The translations under genes were made by a program, and so were the position numbers. The notes beneath the pieces are model-generated. The model made no database searches. It saw only the letters and a program-made list of their open reading frames with translations, and had not been told where the DNA came from. A stretch of DNA of 64,000 bases from Streptomyces sp. RKND-216 (GTDB lineage Bacteria > Actinomycetota > Actinomycetes > Streptomycetales > Streptomycetaceae). Location of the stretch: positions 3,936,001-4,000,000 of the forward strand of contig NZ_SSBQ01000002.1 in NCBI RefSeq assembly GCF_004795255.1, read 5' to 3'. Positions 9,278 through 20,095 of the stretch are shown one piece after another. The number at the start of each line of letters is the position of its first letter. Position 1 is the first letter of the stretch.

Positions 9278-10663
9278 TCAGAGCGCCACGCGGTGTTCCG
9301 CGAGGAGGGCCAGCACCGCGTGGTTCGCCTCCCAGCCGTCGGGGAACTTCACGGTGACTCCGAGCTGCACCGGTTCCGTCGAGGGATGGTCGTCCAGCAG
9401 CTCCGGGACGCCCGCCCGGCACACCACGATGCAGGCGTGCCGGTGGCGGGAGGCGAGCACGCACAGGCGACCCGTCTCCAGGTGGAACGCGGTGGCGTCC
9501 GGACGCCCGGACAGCGGATGCAGCACCACCGTGACGTCGAACTCCCGTCCCTGGAGCCGGTTCGCGGTGTCCACGACCACGTCCGTCACGTCACGGGCGG
9601 CGAGCGCGGCCCGCACCGCGGCGGCCTGGTCACGGTGCGCGGTGCCCACCGCGACCCGGTCCGCCGTCAACGGCACACCCTCGTGCGACCGTTCGCTCCG
9701 CGTCTCGCCGTCCCGCGCCAGCAGCCGCCGCACCACGTCCGCCACCGCGGCGACCGCCTGCGGGTCGGTGCGCGGCGTGTGCCGGGCCGGCAACTCCAGC
9801 AGGCCCCAGCCCGACGCCGCCGCCTCGTCGATCACCCGGTCCACGGGCGACCCGTCCGGCGCCCCGGCGAACGCCAGCGTGCGGTCGCCCGGCCCCGTGC
9901 CGCTGGTGAACGGCGTGAACGGATAGAACGCACGGGAGACCAGCGGCGCCGCCGAGGCGGGCAGCCGCCAGGACACCGGCAACCGGTGCTGCGGTAGGTC
10001 CGGATTGTGCGCGAGCAGCGTGCTCACCGCGCTCGCCGACGGGTCGTACGTCAGGCCCGCCCACTGCTCCACCCCGACCTGGCTGAACGGGTCGAGCTGA
10101 CCCGGGTCGCCCACGAAGAGTGCCCGCTCGAACAGCCCGGCCACCGCCAGCAGCGCGTCCGACCGCATTTGGTACGCCTCGTCGACGATGGCGTGCTCCC
10201 ACGGGGTGTCCGTCTTCACCCAGGCCCACTTGGCGGCCGTCGAGACCACCACGGGCAGCTCCGCGAGGTCGGCCGCCTTCGCCGACGGACGCACCGACGG
10301 ATGCGCGTCCAGCACCCGGTCGTACGGCTCCGGGTCGCTGCTGTGCAGCCGCCCCACGGGAAGCTCCGGGTCCTCCCGCGCGAGACGGTCCACCAGGTCG
10401 TCCACCTGCGCGTTCGTCTGCGCCACGATCATCAGCCGCCGCCCGGCCGCGGCCAGTTCCCGTGCCGCGCGCACCACGAGCGTCGACTTGCCCGCCCCCG
10501 GCGGCGAGTCCACGACCACGCCGGGCCGGTCGCCGTGCAGCGTGTCCCGCAGGATGGCCGCCGTCGCCTGCGCCGCCGCCTCGCCGGGCGGCAGGCCCGC
10601 CCGCGCCCGCGCGAGGCTCACCACACCCGCCGCGTCCGCACGGGCGTCGCCGGTCACCGTCAC
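9278..10663 (-). CDS. SF1 helicase-like AAA ATPase
   Basis: 461 residues, start GTG at 10663, overlapping the stop of the upstream gene by four bases (GTGA), so translation is coupled. Walker A SPPGAGKSTLVV sits near residue 54. Walker B reads IVDEAYQM. Motif III-like FVGDPGQLDPF and the late motifs TANRLQGREFDVTVVLHPL and VLASRHRH fit the Upf1/DNA2 or RecD-like superfamily 1 core. It is shorter than most helicases, with no obvious nuclease or accessory domain. With the upstream unknown protein and nuclease it looks like one functional set. Confidence 0.8.
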   Translation of the reverse strand: MTVTGDARADAAGVVSLARARAGLPPGEAAAQATAAILRDTLHGDRPGVVVDSPPGAGKSTLVVRAARELAAAGRRLMIVAQTNAQVDDLVDRLAREDPELPVGRLHSSDPEPYDRVLDAHPSVRPSAKAADLAELPVVVSTAAKWAWVKTDTPWEHAIVDEAYQMRSDALLAVAGLFERALFVGDPGQLDPFSQVGVEQWAGLTYDPSASAVSTLLAHNPDLPQHRLPVSWRLPASAAPLVSRAFYPFTPFTSGTGPGDRTLAFAGAPDGSPVDRVIDEAAASGWGLLELPARHTPRTDPQAVAAVADVVRRLLARDGETRSERSHEGVPLTADRVAVGTAHRDQAAAVRAALAARDVTDVVVDTANRLQGREFDVTVVLHPLSGRPDATAFHLETGRLCVLASRHRHACIVVCRAGVPELLDDHPSTEPVQLGVTVKFPDGWEANHAVLALLAEHRVAL

Positions 10664-12288
10664 AGGAAGTCCTCCGCGGTCTCGGGGTCGGGGGGATCGG
10701 CGGGCCGCAGCACCCGCAATGCGGTCTCCGCGCCAGCCTCGGGGGCGCTCTCACCCCTGGTGGCGGCCTCGGCGGCCTCGGCGGCCTCGGCGGCGTCGAC
10801 GAGGGCGGCGGGTGCGGCGAAACCGCCGGGCGGGCCGCCGTGCGTCCAGGGGGTGTCCTCCGGCTCCGGCAGGCCCGGTCCGCCGCGCGGACTGTGCTCG
10901 AAAAGCGTCCACACCAGACGGTCACCGGGCTCCGGGACGGAACCCGGCGCCGGCTCCTTGCCGCGTCCCATGCCGTTGGTCAGCCGCAGGGTGAGCAGAC
11001 CCTCGCCCGGCACGCCGGCCAGCTCCGCGCTCTGCTTGGTGGCGCCGTCGCCGAGCCTCCGGTGCACCGTGCCGCGCTCGGCCAGATGCGGCCTGTCGTC
11101 CGTGCGGACGGTCACCAGAGGACGCGGTCGCGGCCGCTTCCCTTCCGACCACGCCTCCTCCACGCCGACCACGACCCCGGCGAACGCCTCCCCGGCCAGC
11201 CGGCGGGCGGCCATGACCAGCGGGTCGTCCAGCGCCTCCTGCGCGTCCAGACGGGCCTGCGCCTGCTCTCGCGAAGCCAGCTTGTTCGCCGCGGTCACCG
11301 CGTCGTCCCGCTTGGGCTGCGGCGGCTCGCCCGCGCGCACCCGGTCACGGTGGTGGGTGTAGGAGAAGCGGTCACGGCGCCAGCGGTCGGCGACGCTCGC
11401 CCCCTCCGGCAGCGCACGCAGCAGGTCCACGCCGTGCCACACGGACCGCCACGTCGGCAGCAGCTGACTCTCGATCAGGTCGTGGATCTCCTGCTCCGCT
11501 CCCGTCAGCCCGGCGTCGAAGCGCTGGACGGCCGGTGCGAGCCGGTGGTTGTCGAACGCCGGGTCCGTCGCCGGACCGGCCGGCGGGGTGAGCAGCAGGC
11601 CCTTCGCGTCCCGCGCGGTCTCCGCTTGCAGCGCGGCCGCCGCGCCGTCGTCGCGGCCGTCCTCCGCAGCTTCGATCCAGGCCAGCAGCGCGCCCAGGTG
11701 CTGGTCCTCCAAATGGCTCTGGCCGGTGGCCCAGTGCCGGGTGAGTAGTTCGGTCATCGCCACCAGAAGCGCGGAGCCGGGCACCCGGGCGCGCTCGCCG
11801 TAGTGCGTGAGCCAGCGGCCCAGCAGCGGCACGTGCGCCGGGGCGGGGTGCGGGGTCTCCGGGTCCTGCTCCGCGGTGCGGCGGAACCGTGTCGACCGGC
11901 CCAGCAGGCGCACGAAGTCGACGCCGGGACCGTTCGGGACGATCAACTGCGGTGCGTCCGCGCAGAGTTCCGTCTCCTCGCCGCCGCGCTCCCCGTGCTC
12001 GACCTCGTCCTGGGCGGACTCCAGGTGCGGCAGCACGATCTCCGCCAGCGCGGCGAGGAACGCGAACCGCAGGTCGCGGTCGCGCGGCTGCGGCACCACC
12101 AGCAGCCGCGGGGCGTCCCGGTCGGTGCCGACGAGCGCGCCGAGCGGCGCCCCCGCCTCGCCCGCCGTGGTCAACGGCACCAGCACCATGGGCCGTTCGG
12201 CCAGATGGCGGTGCCGCACGGTCGCGGCCGGCTGCGCACGTCCGGCCGCGACGGCCTCCATGCGCGCCAGCGCACCGATCAGCGACAT
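10660..12288 (-). CDS. Conserved actinomycete protein of unknown function
   Basis: 542 residues from the ATG at 12288, with GAAGGAGG six bases upstream. I recognise no domain. Visible features are an N-terminal segment with LVPLTTAG and RLLVVPQPRDRDLRFAFLAA, a central helical charged region, a likely beta-rich segment (GVVVGVEEAWSEGKRPRPRPLVTVRT), and an Ala/Glu tail from a nine-base repeat. There is no signal peptide or membrane segment. It is translationally coupled to the downstream helicase-like ATPase and follows the nuclease gene by 115 bases on the same strand. A role as adaptor or nucleic-acid-binding partner is inference. Confidence 0.75.
   Translation of the reverse strand: MSLIGALARMEAVAAGRAQPAATVRHRHLAERPMVLVPLTTAGEAGAPLGALVGTDRDAPRLLVVPQPRDRDLRFAFLAALAEIVLPHLESAQDEVEHGERGGEETELCADAPQLIVPNGPGVDFVRLLGRSTRFRRTAEQDPETPHPAPAHVPLLGRWLTHYGERARVPGSALLVAMTELLTRHWATGQSHLEDQHLGALLAWIEAAEDGRDDGAAAALQAETARDAKGLLLTPPAGPATDPAFDNHRLAPAVQRFDAGLTGAEQEIHDLIESQLLPTWRSVWHGVDLLRALPEGASVADRWRRDRFSYTHHRDRVRAGEPPQPKRDDAVTAANKLASREQAQARLDAQEALDDPLVMAARRLAGEAFAGVVVGVEEAWSEGKRPRPRPLVTVRTDDRPHLAERGTVHRRLGDGATKQSAELAGVPGEGLLTLRLTNGMGRGKEPAPGSVPEPGDRLVWTLFEHSPRGGPGLPEPEDTPWTHGGPPGGFAAPAALVDAAEAAEAAEAATRGESAPEAGAETALRVLRPADPPDPETAEDFL
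10762..10797 (-). repeat. Nine-base tandem repeat inside coding sequence
   Basis: Four tandem units of GGCGGCCTC (plus-strand reading), the last with one change. On the coding minus strand they encode Ala-Ala-Glu units near the C-terminus of the unknown protein. Length variation by slippage would stay in frame. Confidence 0.85.
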
Positions 12289-12403
12289 GCCCCCTCCTTC
12301 CGCCTGGCCGATGCCTGTGGACCGCGGGTGCGCACCGCTCCGTGCGCCGCGCGTCCCTCGGGCCGGGCACGGAACGACGTCGCGGAGCGCTTCAGGACGG
12401 CGG

Positions 12404-13609
<1,206 letters not shown>

Positions 13610-13795
13610 AGGCTCACGCCTCGGGCGTCGTCGGTCTTTCCGTATCGAGCCGCAGTGTCGCATCCGGCACCGACAACGCCCGCCGACCGGGGTCCGCGGA
13701 ACAGTCCTGCCGCCGGGTGATGATGGGGCGCGCACGCAGCGCACGCAGCGCAGCGCACACACCCCGGACACTCGGCGAGAGGCGGCTTCCCGGTC

Positions 13796-14416
13796 ATGGC
13801 AGCACCCCGCATCCTGCTGGTACGGCACGGCGAGACGGAATGGTCCCGCAGCGGCCGTCACACCGGACGTACCGACGTACCGCTCCTCGACGAGGGGCGG
13901 CGGATGGCCGAACGACTTGGCGCGCGCCTGCACCGCGCGCCCTGGAACGGTCTGCCCGGCGTGGAGGTCCGCACCAGCCCGCTCGCCCGCGCCCGCGACA
14001 CCTGCGAGCTGGCCGGATTCGGTGACCGCGCCACTGAGTGGGACGCCCTGCGCGAGTGGGACTACGGCGCCTACGAGGGGATGACCTCGCCGGAAATCCG
14101 CGCGCAGGTCGGCGGCGACTGGCAGGTCTGGCGCGACGGGGCGCGGGACGGTGAGTCGCTGACCGACCTGTCGCGGCGCGCCGACGAGATCGTGGCCTGG
14201 GCGCGGTCGGCGGATCGCGACGTGCTGGTCTTCGCGCACGGTCACCTGCTCCGTGCGCTCGGCGCCCGCTGGCTCGGCGAACCCGTCGGCCACGGTGCCC
14301 GGCTGGTCCTGGACCCGGTCGGCCTCTCCGTCCTCGGCTGGGCCTACGACGCCCCCGCCCTCTCCCGCTGGAACGACACCGGCCACCTCGACGAGAACAT
14401 GTCGCTCGACCGATGA
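13796..14416 (+). CDS. Histidine phosphatase (phosphoglycerate mutase-like)
   Basis: 206 residues, ATG at 13796. The catalytic [11 protein letters not shown] is at residues 7-17. The second-site glutamate lies in EWDYGAYEG, and the late histidine in [15 protein letters not shown]. This is the standard histidine phosphatase set (RHG, E, H). It lacks a signal peptide, so it is cytoplasmic. It is divergent from the nuclease gene, with 186 bases between. The exact substrate is unknown. Confidence 0.92.
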   Translation: MAAPRILLVRHGETEWSRSGRHTGRTDVPLLDEGRRMAERLGARLHRAPWNGLPGVEVRTSPLARARDTCELAGFGDRATEWDALREWDYGAYEGMTSPEIRAQVGGDWQVWRDGARDGESLTDLSRRADEIVAWARSADRDVLVFAHGHLLRALGARWLGEPVGHGARLVLDPVGLSVLGWAYDAPALSRWNDTGHLDENMSLDR

Positions 14417-14465
14417 GAGGGACGCGGGGAGGCCGACTCCGGCGCGGACGCCCCGTGTCGACCGG

Positions 14466-14603
14466 TCAGACCGGATCGGTGAAGGAGACCGGCTTGTCGG
14501 CGGCGCGGGCGTACGCGATCTCCCGGCTCGTGGACACGCCGACATACCCGCCGGGGTTGATCACCAGAACCCGGTCGGCCAGGTCGATCTTTCGCAGGTG
14601 GAG
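14466..14603 (-). pseudogene. 3' remnant of a nucleoside deoxyribosyltransferase-like gene
   Basis: About 45 codons encode RKIDLADRVLVINPGGYVG and STSREIAYARA, the C-terminal part of the nucleoside 2-deoxyribosyltransferase-like / DUF4406 fold. The frame continues upstream only through sequence that belongs to the TPR regulator, with no family similarity and no plausible start. The 5' two thirds are therefore missing, which indicates deletion decay at this junction. Confidence 0.65.
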
Positions 14604-14661
14604 TCGGGGCTGCCCGGCCGTCTGCACGGCGGACCGCTCCGCCTCCCGCACGTGGCACGCG

Positions 14662-16134
14662 CTACGCGTGCTCGGCGCGGGGGGCGGGGAGGCGGGGCAG
14701 GAGGGCGGAGACGGAGGGTTCGCGGCGGTGGGGGGCGAGGCGGGACGCGGTGACGGCCAGCATGCTGCGGATGCGCGTCGACCTGACCGGCCCCAGCAGT
14801 TCGAGCACGTGCGAGGCGGCGGCGGCCGCCTCGTCGGGTCGGCCCGCGGCGGCCAGGTCACCGGCCAACTCGGCGGTGAAGAGCGCCCGATTGCGCACGA
14901 AGTGCGGCTCCTGGAGGGCGACCGCGCGCCGCGCGTGCGCCACGGCGGGTCCCCAGGCCCCCAGTGCCGACCAGCACTGAGACTCCAGGCCCTCCATCTC
15001 CGCCTCGCCGAAGAACGTCATCCACGGCGGGTCGTCGTCGGACGGGCCGCGTGCGAAGAGGCGGTGCGCCCGTACGAGGGCGTCCTCGCAGGCGGAACGG
15101 TCGTCGAGCCCCGCCCACCCGCCGGCCTCCCGCAGGGTCAGCAGCGACAGCAGGCGGGAGGAGCCGAGGTGCTGCGCGGCCTGGTGTCCCGCCTGTGCCG
15201 CGCGTACGGCCTCCCGCGGGCGGCCGGCGTCCCGCGCGAGGAAGGCGGTGTTGCAGAAGGCGTGTGCCTCCAGCGCCGGGTCCCCGGAGACGCGCGCGGT
15301 GGCGAGGGCCTCCGCGTAGTGGGAGCGGGCGTCGGCGAAGCGGCCGGAGTCGTGCGCCAGCCAGCCGACGGAGATGGCCAGTTCACCGGCCCCGGAGTGC
15401 AGCCGGTCCGCGACCGCTCGGCGTGTGGTGCCCGCGTCGAGGTAAGCGTAGGCGGACTGCAGGGCCGTGCCCGCGCGGCGGTAGAGGCCGTCGGCGCCGT
15501 GCCGGTCGTCCAGCAGGCGGATGCGGTGGACGGCGTCCTCCACCGCTGCGGCCTCCGTCTCGCCGGCGCGGCGGACGGTCGTCGTGGCGCCGCCCGCGCC
15601 GGTGTACCGTCCGTCGCCGGTCAGCGAGACGGCGACCAGGGCGGCCGGGCCGCCGGTCATGAAAGCGCGACGTAGCACGTCGCTCTCCTCGTCGTTCTCG
15701 TTCGTGATCGCGTACTCGGCGTCGTGCTCTGCACCGGAGTGGTGTGCGGGCCGGTCGTGGTCGACGACGGTCCCGGCAGTGTCCCCCCGGCGCGTCAGGG
15801 CGGACGGAGGCGTGGTCTCACCTCCGTGCGCCCCTCGCACGCGTGCGGCGCGCCCGCGGACCGACTCCCGTGGTGCGAAGCCCAGGTCGGCGAGCGTGCG
15901 GCCGGGGAACATGTGCAGGAACACCCGTTCGTAGGCGTAGTTGGGGCACCGGATCTCTCCGGCCTCCACCCGGCCCACGTAACGGGCGTCGCACGCTACC
16001 TGTTCACCGATCTCACGCGCCGACCTGCGGACCGCTGCTGCGAATTCCCCTGGTGATAGCGGACCCCGCAGTCTTCGGAAGGCCGTGTTGGGTCCGCGTC
16101 TCGGCCCCGGTGACGTGGATGGTGACGACGCCAT
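14662..16134 (-). CDS. XRE-type regulator with TPR-like C-terminus
   Basis: 490 residues using the ATG at 16134; the ribosome binding site is weak, so the start is uncertain. An N-terminal helix-turn-helix-like region (GEFAAAVRRSAREIGEQVACDARYVGRVEAG in pieces, about 25-60) is followed by CPNYAYERVFLHMFPG. A linker ends in VLRRAFMTGG-AALVAVSL, a hallmark of Streptomyces NsdA-like regulators. The rest is helical repeats resembling TPRs (about 260-480). Such proteins often repress development or antibiotic genes, but this one cannot be assigned. It is divergent from the 133-residue protein at 16304. Confidence 0.78.
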   Translation of the reverse strand: MASSPSTSPGPRRGPNTAFRRLRGPLSPGEFAAAVRRSAREIGEQVACDARYVGRVEAGEIRCPNYAYERVFLHMFPGRTLADLGFAPRESVRGRAARVRGAHGGETTPPSALTRRGDTAGTVVDHDRPAHHSGAEHDAEYAITNENDEESDVLRRAFMTGGPAALVAVSLTGDGRYTGAGGATTTVRRAGETEAAAVEDAVHRIRLLDDRHGADGLYRRAGTALQSAYAYLDAGTTRRAVADRLHSGAGELAISVGWLAHDSGRFADARSHYAEALATARVSGDPALEAHAFCNTAFLARDAGRPREAVRAAQAGHQAAQHLGSSRLLSLLTLREAGGWAGLDDRSACEDALVRAHRLFARGPSDDDPPWMTFFGEAEMEGLESQCWSALGAWGPAVAHARRAVALQEPHFVRNRALFTAELAGDLAAAGRPDEAAAAASHVLELLGPVRSTRIRSMLAVTASRLAPHRREPSVSALLPRLPAPRAEHA

Positions 16135-16303
16135 GGCCGGACCGTACCGGCTGTGACGGGAGCACCACGCACGGTTTGACCATAAAACGGAATTCCCCAC
16201 CGTGATCTGCCATGAACTGCCATCCTTTGCAGCGTTCCGCCGCCGTGGCCGTTGACGCCGCCGCGCGTTGGACTCGGCACAGCGACGAGTCGAGGAGGCG
16301 CGC

Positions 16304-16705
16304 GTGCGGGACAGAGGAGTGAGGGCGAGCAGTTCGGTTGCCGGCGCGATCCGCCTGCCCGGGGAACCGTGCGACCTGGTGACCGTGCCGGCCCGGCAGG
16401 GGATGGAGGCCGTCGACATCCTGCGGCTCCGGGAGGGCGTCGGCCAGGTGCTGCACGACGGGCCCTGCGACACCCTGGGCTTCCTGGTGCCGCCGGGCAC
16501 CGCGGCGGCCTGGGACCTGCCGGGCAGTGCCTGTACGCAGACCTTCCAGCCCGGTCCGCGGCCCCTCGCCGAGCCTCCGGTCAGCGGCACCGGATGGCTG
16601 GTGCCGCCGGAGGGCGCGCAACTGCGCACCACCGAACCGGCCCGGCTGCGCGCCGCGCTCGGTGAGGCGGCCCGCACCATCGAGGCCGTCGACCGCTGCC
16701 GCTGA
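16304..16705 (+). CDS. Small conserved protein, prim-pol-like segment
   Basis: 133 residues from the GTG at 16304, which has GAGGAGG five bases upstream. The motifs GEPCDLVTVPARQGMEAVD, VLHDGPCDTLGFLVPPGTA and WDLPGSACTQT match conserved Streptomyces proteins of unknown role. Layout and several motifs resemble the 218-residue protein at 7920-8576 (PC..DvV, then GPV, then a hydrophobic F-x-PPGTA). It is divergent from the TPR regulator and 56 bases before the spermidine-synthase-like gene. Confidence 0.72.
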   Translation: MRDRGVRASSSVAGAIRLPGEPCDLVTVPARQGMEAVDILRLREGVGQVLHDGPCDTLGFLVPPGTAAAWDLPGSACTQTFQPGPRPLAEPPVSGTGWLVPPEGAQLRTTEPARLRAALGEAARTIEAVDRCR

Positions 16706-16761
16706 GCCCGGCCGACGCCCGGCCGTCCTCCCCGGCCGCACCGCCCGCGATACTGGAGGGC

Positions 16762-17640
16762 GTGGCGAGGAGACGACGGGACGACGCGGGCCGGCGGCGC
16801 ACGCGGCAGCACCGCGAGGAGCCGGCCGAACCGGTCGGCGGCGGACTCGCCCGGCTGGAGCCGGACCCGGACCGTCCGCGCGCCTGGACGCTCACGGTGG
16901 ACGACGCCCCGCAGTCGCACGTCGACCTGGACGATCCGGCGTACCTGGACTTCGCCTATCAGCGCCGCCTCGGCCATGTGCTCGACCTGGCCGCGCCGCC
17001 GAGCCGCCCGCTGCGCGTGCTGCACCTCGGCGGCGGCGCCCTGACCCTCGCGCGGTACGTCGCCGTGACCCGGCCCCGCTCCACGCAGCAGGCCGCCGAG
17101 ACCGACACCGCGCTGACCGCCTTCGTACGCCGTGCACTGCCGCTGGACCCCGGATGGCGGATACGGGTGCGGTCCGGCGACGCCCGCGCGGTGCTGGCCC
17201 GCGTACCGGACGGGTGGGCCGACGTGGTGCTGAGCGACGTCTTCCACGGAGCACGCACGCCCGCCCATCTGACCAGCGTGGAGTTCGTCGCCGACGGGCG
17301 GCGCGTGCTGCGTCCCGGCGGGGTGTGGGCGGCCAACCTCGCCGACGGCGGCGGACTGACGCACCTGCGAGGGCAGGTGGCGACGGTGGGCGAGGTCTTC
17401 CGCGAGGTGTGCGCCGTGGCCGACCCGGCGGTGCTGCGCGGGCGGAGGTTCGGCAATGTCGTGCTCGCGGCGTCCGACGCGGGCCTCGACGTGGCCGAGT
17501 TGACCCGGCGGGTCGCCGGAGACCCGCACCCCGGACGGGTCGAGCACGGCGCCGCGCTGGCGTCGTTCGCCGCCGGGGCGAAGCCGGTGACGGACGCGAC
17601 CGCCGCGCCTTCACCGGCCCCACCGACCGGTTCGTTCTAG
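16762..17640 (+). CDS. Spermidine synthase-like methyltransferase-fold protein
   Basis: 292 residues, GTG at 16762. An Arg-rich N-terminus precedes the core. DDPAYLDFAYQRRLGHVLD, RVLHLGGGALTLARYV (nucleotide-binding loop), an ETDTAL acidic segment, a GDARAVL motif and DVVLSDVFHGARTP match the polyamine synthase-like Rossmann family. GGGALT replaces the classic GGGDG, and no clear aminopropyl-transfer aspartate pair is seen, so true spermidine synthase activity is uncertain. The stop at 17640 is inside the inverted repeat that ends this gene and bglC. Confidence 0.82.
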   Translation: MARRRRDDAGRRRTRQHREEPAEPVGGGLARLEPDPDRPRAWTLTVDDAPQSHVDLDDPAYLDFAYQRRLGHVLDLAAPPSRPLRVLHLGGGALTLARYVAVTRPRSTQQAAETDTALTAFVRRALPLDPGWRIRVRSGDARAVLARVPDGWADVVLSDVFHGARTPAHLTSVEFVADGRRVLRPGGVWAANLADGGGLTHLRGQVATVGEVFREVCAVADPAVLRGRRFGNVVLAASDAGLDVAELTRRVAGDPHPGRVEHGAALASFAAGAKPVTDATAAPSPAPPTGSF

Positions 17641-17682
17641 GCGTGTTGTCCCGTCACCAACGTGCCGGGACAACACACCTAG
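17637..17682. terminator. Bidirectional terminator containing both stop codons
   Basis: Two 17-base arms (17637-17653 and 17666-17682) match at 16 of 17 positions and enclose a 12-base loop. The stop TAG of the spermidine-synthase-like gene lies in the left arm and the stop TAG of bglC on the minus strand lies in the right arm, so the repeat serves both convergent genes. Confidence 0.85.
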
Positions 17683-19127
17683 ACGGTCGGATCGCCCGGC
17701 AGCAGGCCCGTCCGGCACACCTCGGCGTACCAGGCGGCGCTGGACTTCGGCGTACGGCGCTGCGTGGCGTAGTCGACGTGCACGGCGCCGAAGCGCTTGG
17801 TGTACCCGTAGGCCCACTCGAAGTTGTCCAGCAGCGACCACAGGAAGTAGCCCCGCACGTCCGCGCCCTCGGCCATCGCCCGGTGCACCGCGGCGAGGTG
17901 GCCGTGCAGGTAGGCGATGCGCTCCGGGTCGTCCACCCGGCCGGTGGCGTCCGGCTCGTCCGCGCAGGCCGCCCCGTTCTCCGTGATGTACAGCGGCAGC
18001 CCGGGAACCTCCCGGGTGAACCCCAGCAGCAGGTCCGACAGGCCGGTCGGGTCGATGCTCCAGCCCATGTCGGTGCGCGCGCCCGGGGGTTGGTGGAAGG
18101 CGACCCGGCCGGCCCCCGGCCAGGGGGAGTGGGTGCTGGCGCCGTGGCCGTCGCTGCGCTCCACGTCGCCGCTGTCGACCGCCGACACCAGGGACGGGGT
18201 GTAATAGTTGACGCACAGCGCGTCCAGCGGCTGGTGGATCAGATCCAGGTCGCCGTCCCGTACGCAGGACCAGTCGGTGATCCGGGCGGTGTCCGCGAAC
18301 AGGTCCTCGTCGTAGCGGCCGTGCAGCATCGGGCCGGTGAAGACGCGGTTGGCGAGCGCGTCGATACGCCGCGCCGCGTCCCGGTCCGCCTCGGAGTCCG
18401 AACGGGGACGCACTGCGGCGGGGTTGAGGCTGACCATCGCCTGCGCCCGGGACGGCAGCACCGTCCGCAGCGCGGAGACGCCCAGCCCGTGGGCGAGGTT
18501 GAGGTGGTGGGCGGCGTGCAGCGCGGCGGCCGGGTCGGTGCGACCCGGCGCGTGCACACCGGAGCCGTAGCCGAGGAAGGCGCTGCACCAGGGCTCGTTG
18601 AGGGTGGTCCACATCTCCACCCGGTCGCCCAGCGCCTCCCCGACGAGTGCCGCGTAGTCGGCGAAGCGGTACGCCGTCTCACGGGCCGGCCAGCCGCCCG
18701 CGTCCTCCAGCTCCTGCGGGAGGTCCCAGTGGTAGAGGGTCAGCACCGGCGTGATGCCCGCGTCGAGCAGTTCGTCGGTCAGAGCGCGGTAGAAGTCCAG
18801 GCCCTGCTGGACGGCCGGGCCGCGCCCGGTGGGCTGCACCCGGGACCAGGAGACCGAGAAGCGGTAGGCGCCGAGTCCGAGCCGCGACATCAGCGCCACG
18901 TCGTCCCGGTAGCGGTGGTAGTGGTCGCACGCGACGTCGCCGGTGTCGCCGTTCAGCGTCCGGCCGGGGGTGTGGGAGAAGGTGTCCCAGATGGACGGCG
19001 TGCGTCCGTCCTCCCGCGCCGCCCCCTCCACCTGGTAGGCGGCGGTGGACGCACCCCACACGAAGCCGGGCGGAAACCGGCGGGTCGCGGATCCCGTCGT
19101 GGAGGGTGCCGGAGTTGCTGCAGTCAT
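17679..19127 (-). CDS. bglC: GH1 beta-glucosidase, BglC type
   Basis: 482 residues, ATG at 19127. Family 1 hallmarks are [19 protein letters not shown] at the N-terminus, acid/base glutamate in TLNEPW (about residue 175), nucleophile in YITENG (about residue 383) and the late [17 protein letters not shown]. There is no signal peptide, so it acts inside the cell on imported cello-oligosaccharides. It follows cebG on the same strand, and an imperfect CebR-type box covers its start codon, which agrees with the ceb/bglC regulon of other Streptomyces. Confidence 0.92.
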   Translation of the reverse strand: MTAATPAPSTTGSATRRFPPGFVWGASTAAYQVEGAAREDGRTPSIWDTFSHTPGRTLNGDTGDVACDHYHRYRDDVALMSRLGLGAYRFSVSWSRVQPTGRGPAVQQGLDFYRALTDELLDAGITPVLTLYHWDLPQELEDAGGWPARETAYRFADYAALVGEALGDRVEMWTTLNEPWCSAFLGYGSGVHAPGRTDPAAALHAAHHLNLAHGLGVSALRTVLPSRAQAMVSLNPAAVRPRSDSEADRDAARRIDALANRVFTGPMLHGRYDEDLFADTARITDWSCVRDGDLDLIHQPLDALCVNYYTPSLVSAVDSGDVERSDGHGASTHSPWPGAGRVAFHQPPGARTDMGWSIDPTGLSDLLLGFTREVPGLPLYITENGAACADEPDATGRVDDPERIAYLHGHLAAVHRAMAEGADVRGYFLWSLLDNFEWAYGYTKRFGAVHVDYATQRRTPKSSAAWYAEVCRTGLLPGDPTV

Positions 19128-19140
19128 GGAAGCGCTCCCA
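19127..19140 (-). promoter_or_regulatory. Imperfect CebR-type box at the bglC start
   Basis: TGGAAGCGCTCCCA differs from the 14-bp palindrome TGGGAGCGCTCCCA in one base. It touches the bglC start codon (its first base is the A of ATG), a position where a bound repressor would block initiation directly or act as a roadblock. Confidence 0.75.
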
Positions 19141-19211
19141 ATTCAGGTCTGGGCCGTCCGCCCGGAACAGTCACGTCAAGAGGGTCCGGCGGGCCGGCGA
19201 GTGGTTGCGGG

Positions 19212-20084
19212 TCAGCCCTTCACGGCGCCCTGCATGATGCCGCCGACGATCTGTCTGCCGAACAGGGCGAACACCAGCAGTAGCGGCAGCGTGCCCAGCA
19301 GGGATCCCGCCATGATCACCGACTGGTCGGGGATGTAGCCGCGGTCGAGGCCGGTGAGGGCGACCTGGACGGTCGGGTTCTCCTGCGTCAGCGCGATGAT
19401 CGGCCAGAAGAACTCGTTCCAGGCGAGCACGAAGGTCAGCATGCCGAGGACCGCCATGGCGGGCCGGGCCACCGGGAAGACCACGTGCCACACGACGCGC
19501 AGGCTGTGCGCGCCGTCCACCCGCGCGGCCTCGATCAGCTCCGTCGGCAGCGCGCTGACCAGGTACTGCCGCATGAAGAACACGCCGAACGCGCTCACCA
19601 TCATCGGCAGGATCACCGCCTGGAGCTGGTTGGTCCACTCCAGTTCGGCGATCGCCATGTACAGCGGCACCACGCTGAGCTGCGGCGGGACCATCATCGT
19701 CCCGATCACCAGCAGCATCAGCAGATTCTTGGCGCGGAACCGCAGCTTGGCGAAGGCGAAGCCGGCCAGCGTGCCGAAGAGCACCGTGGCGACCGTGACG
19801 GAGCCGGCGACCACGACGGTGTTGAACAGCGCCAGCCCCATGTTGGCGTCGAACCACGCCGTCCAGAGGTTGGTGAACAGGTTCTGGCCGAACCAGAAGG
19901 GCGGTGGCGTCTCGGCGAGCCGTTCGTTGTCGCGGGAGGCGGCGATGGCCGTCCACACCAGCGGGAACAGCGAACCGACGGTGAAGACGGTCAGCACCGT
20001 GTACGTGATCCAGCCGCCGTGCAGGTGCCTGCCGGCACGTCGCGCCACGGACCGTGCCGGGCGGCGGGCCGTCGGATGTGCCAT
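19212..20084 (-). CDS. cebG: Sugar ABC transporter permease, CebG-like
   Basis: 290 residues from the ATG at 20084, preceded by GAGGAGG. Six membrane segments are expected. The EAA loop reads EAARVDGAHSLRVVWHVVFPVARPA, typical of MalG-type permeases that contact the MsiK-type ATPase. An 11-base gap separates it from the other permease. No ATPase gene is present; Streptomyces CUT1 systems share MsiK encoded elsewhere. Confidence 0.88.
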   Translation of the reverse strand: MAHPTARRPARSVARRAGRHLHGGWITYTVLTVFTVGSLFPLVWTAIAASRDNERLAETPPPFWFGQNLFTNLWTAWFDANMGLALFNTVVVAGSVTVATVLFGTLAGFAFAKLRFRAKNLLMLLVIGTMMVPPQLSVVPLYMAIAELEWTNQLQAVILPMMVSAFGVFFMRQYLVSALPTELIEAARVDGAHSLRVVWHVVFPVARPAMAVLGMLTFVLAWNEFFWPIIALTQENPTVQVALTGLDRGYIPDQSVIMAGSLLGTLPLLLVFALFGRQIVGGIMQGAVKG

Positions 20085-20095
20085 GGCGTGCCTCC

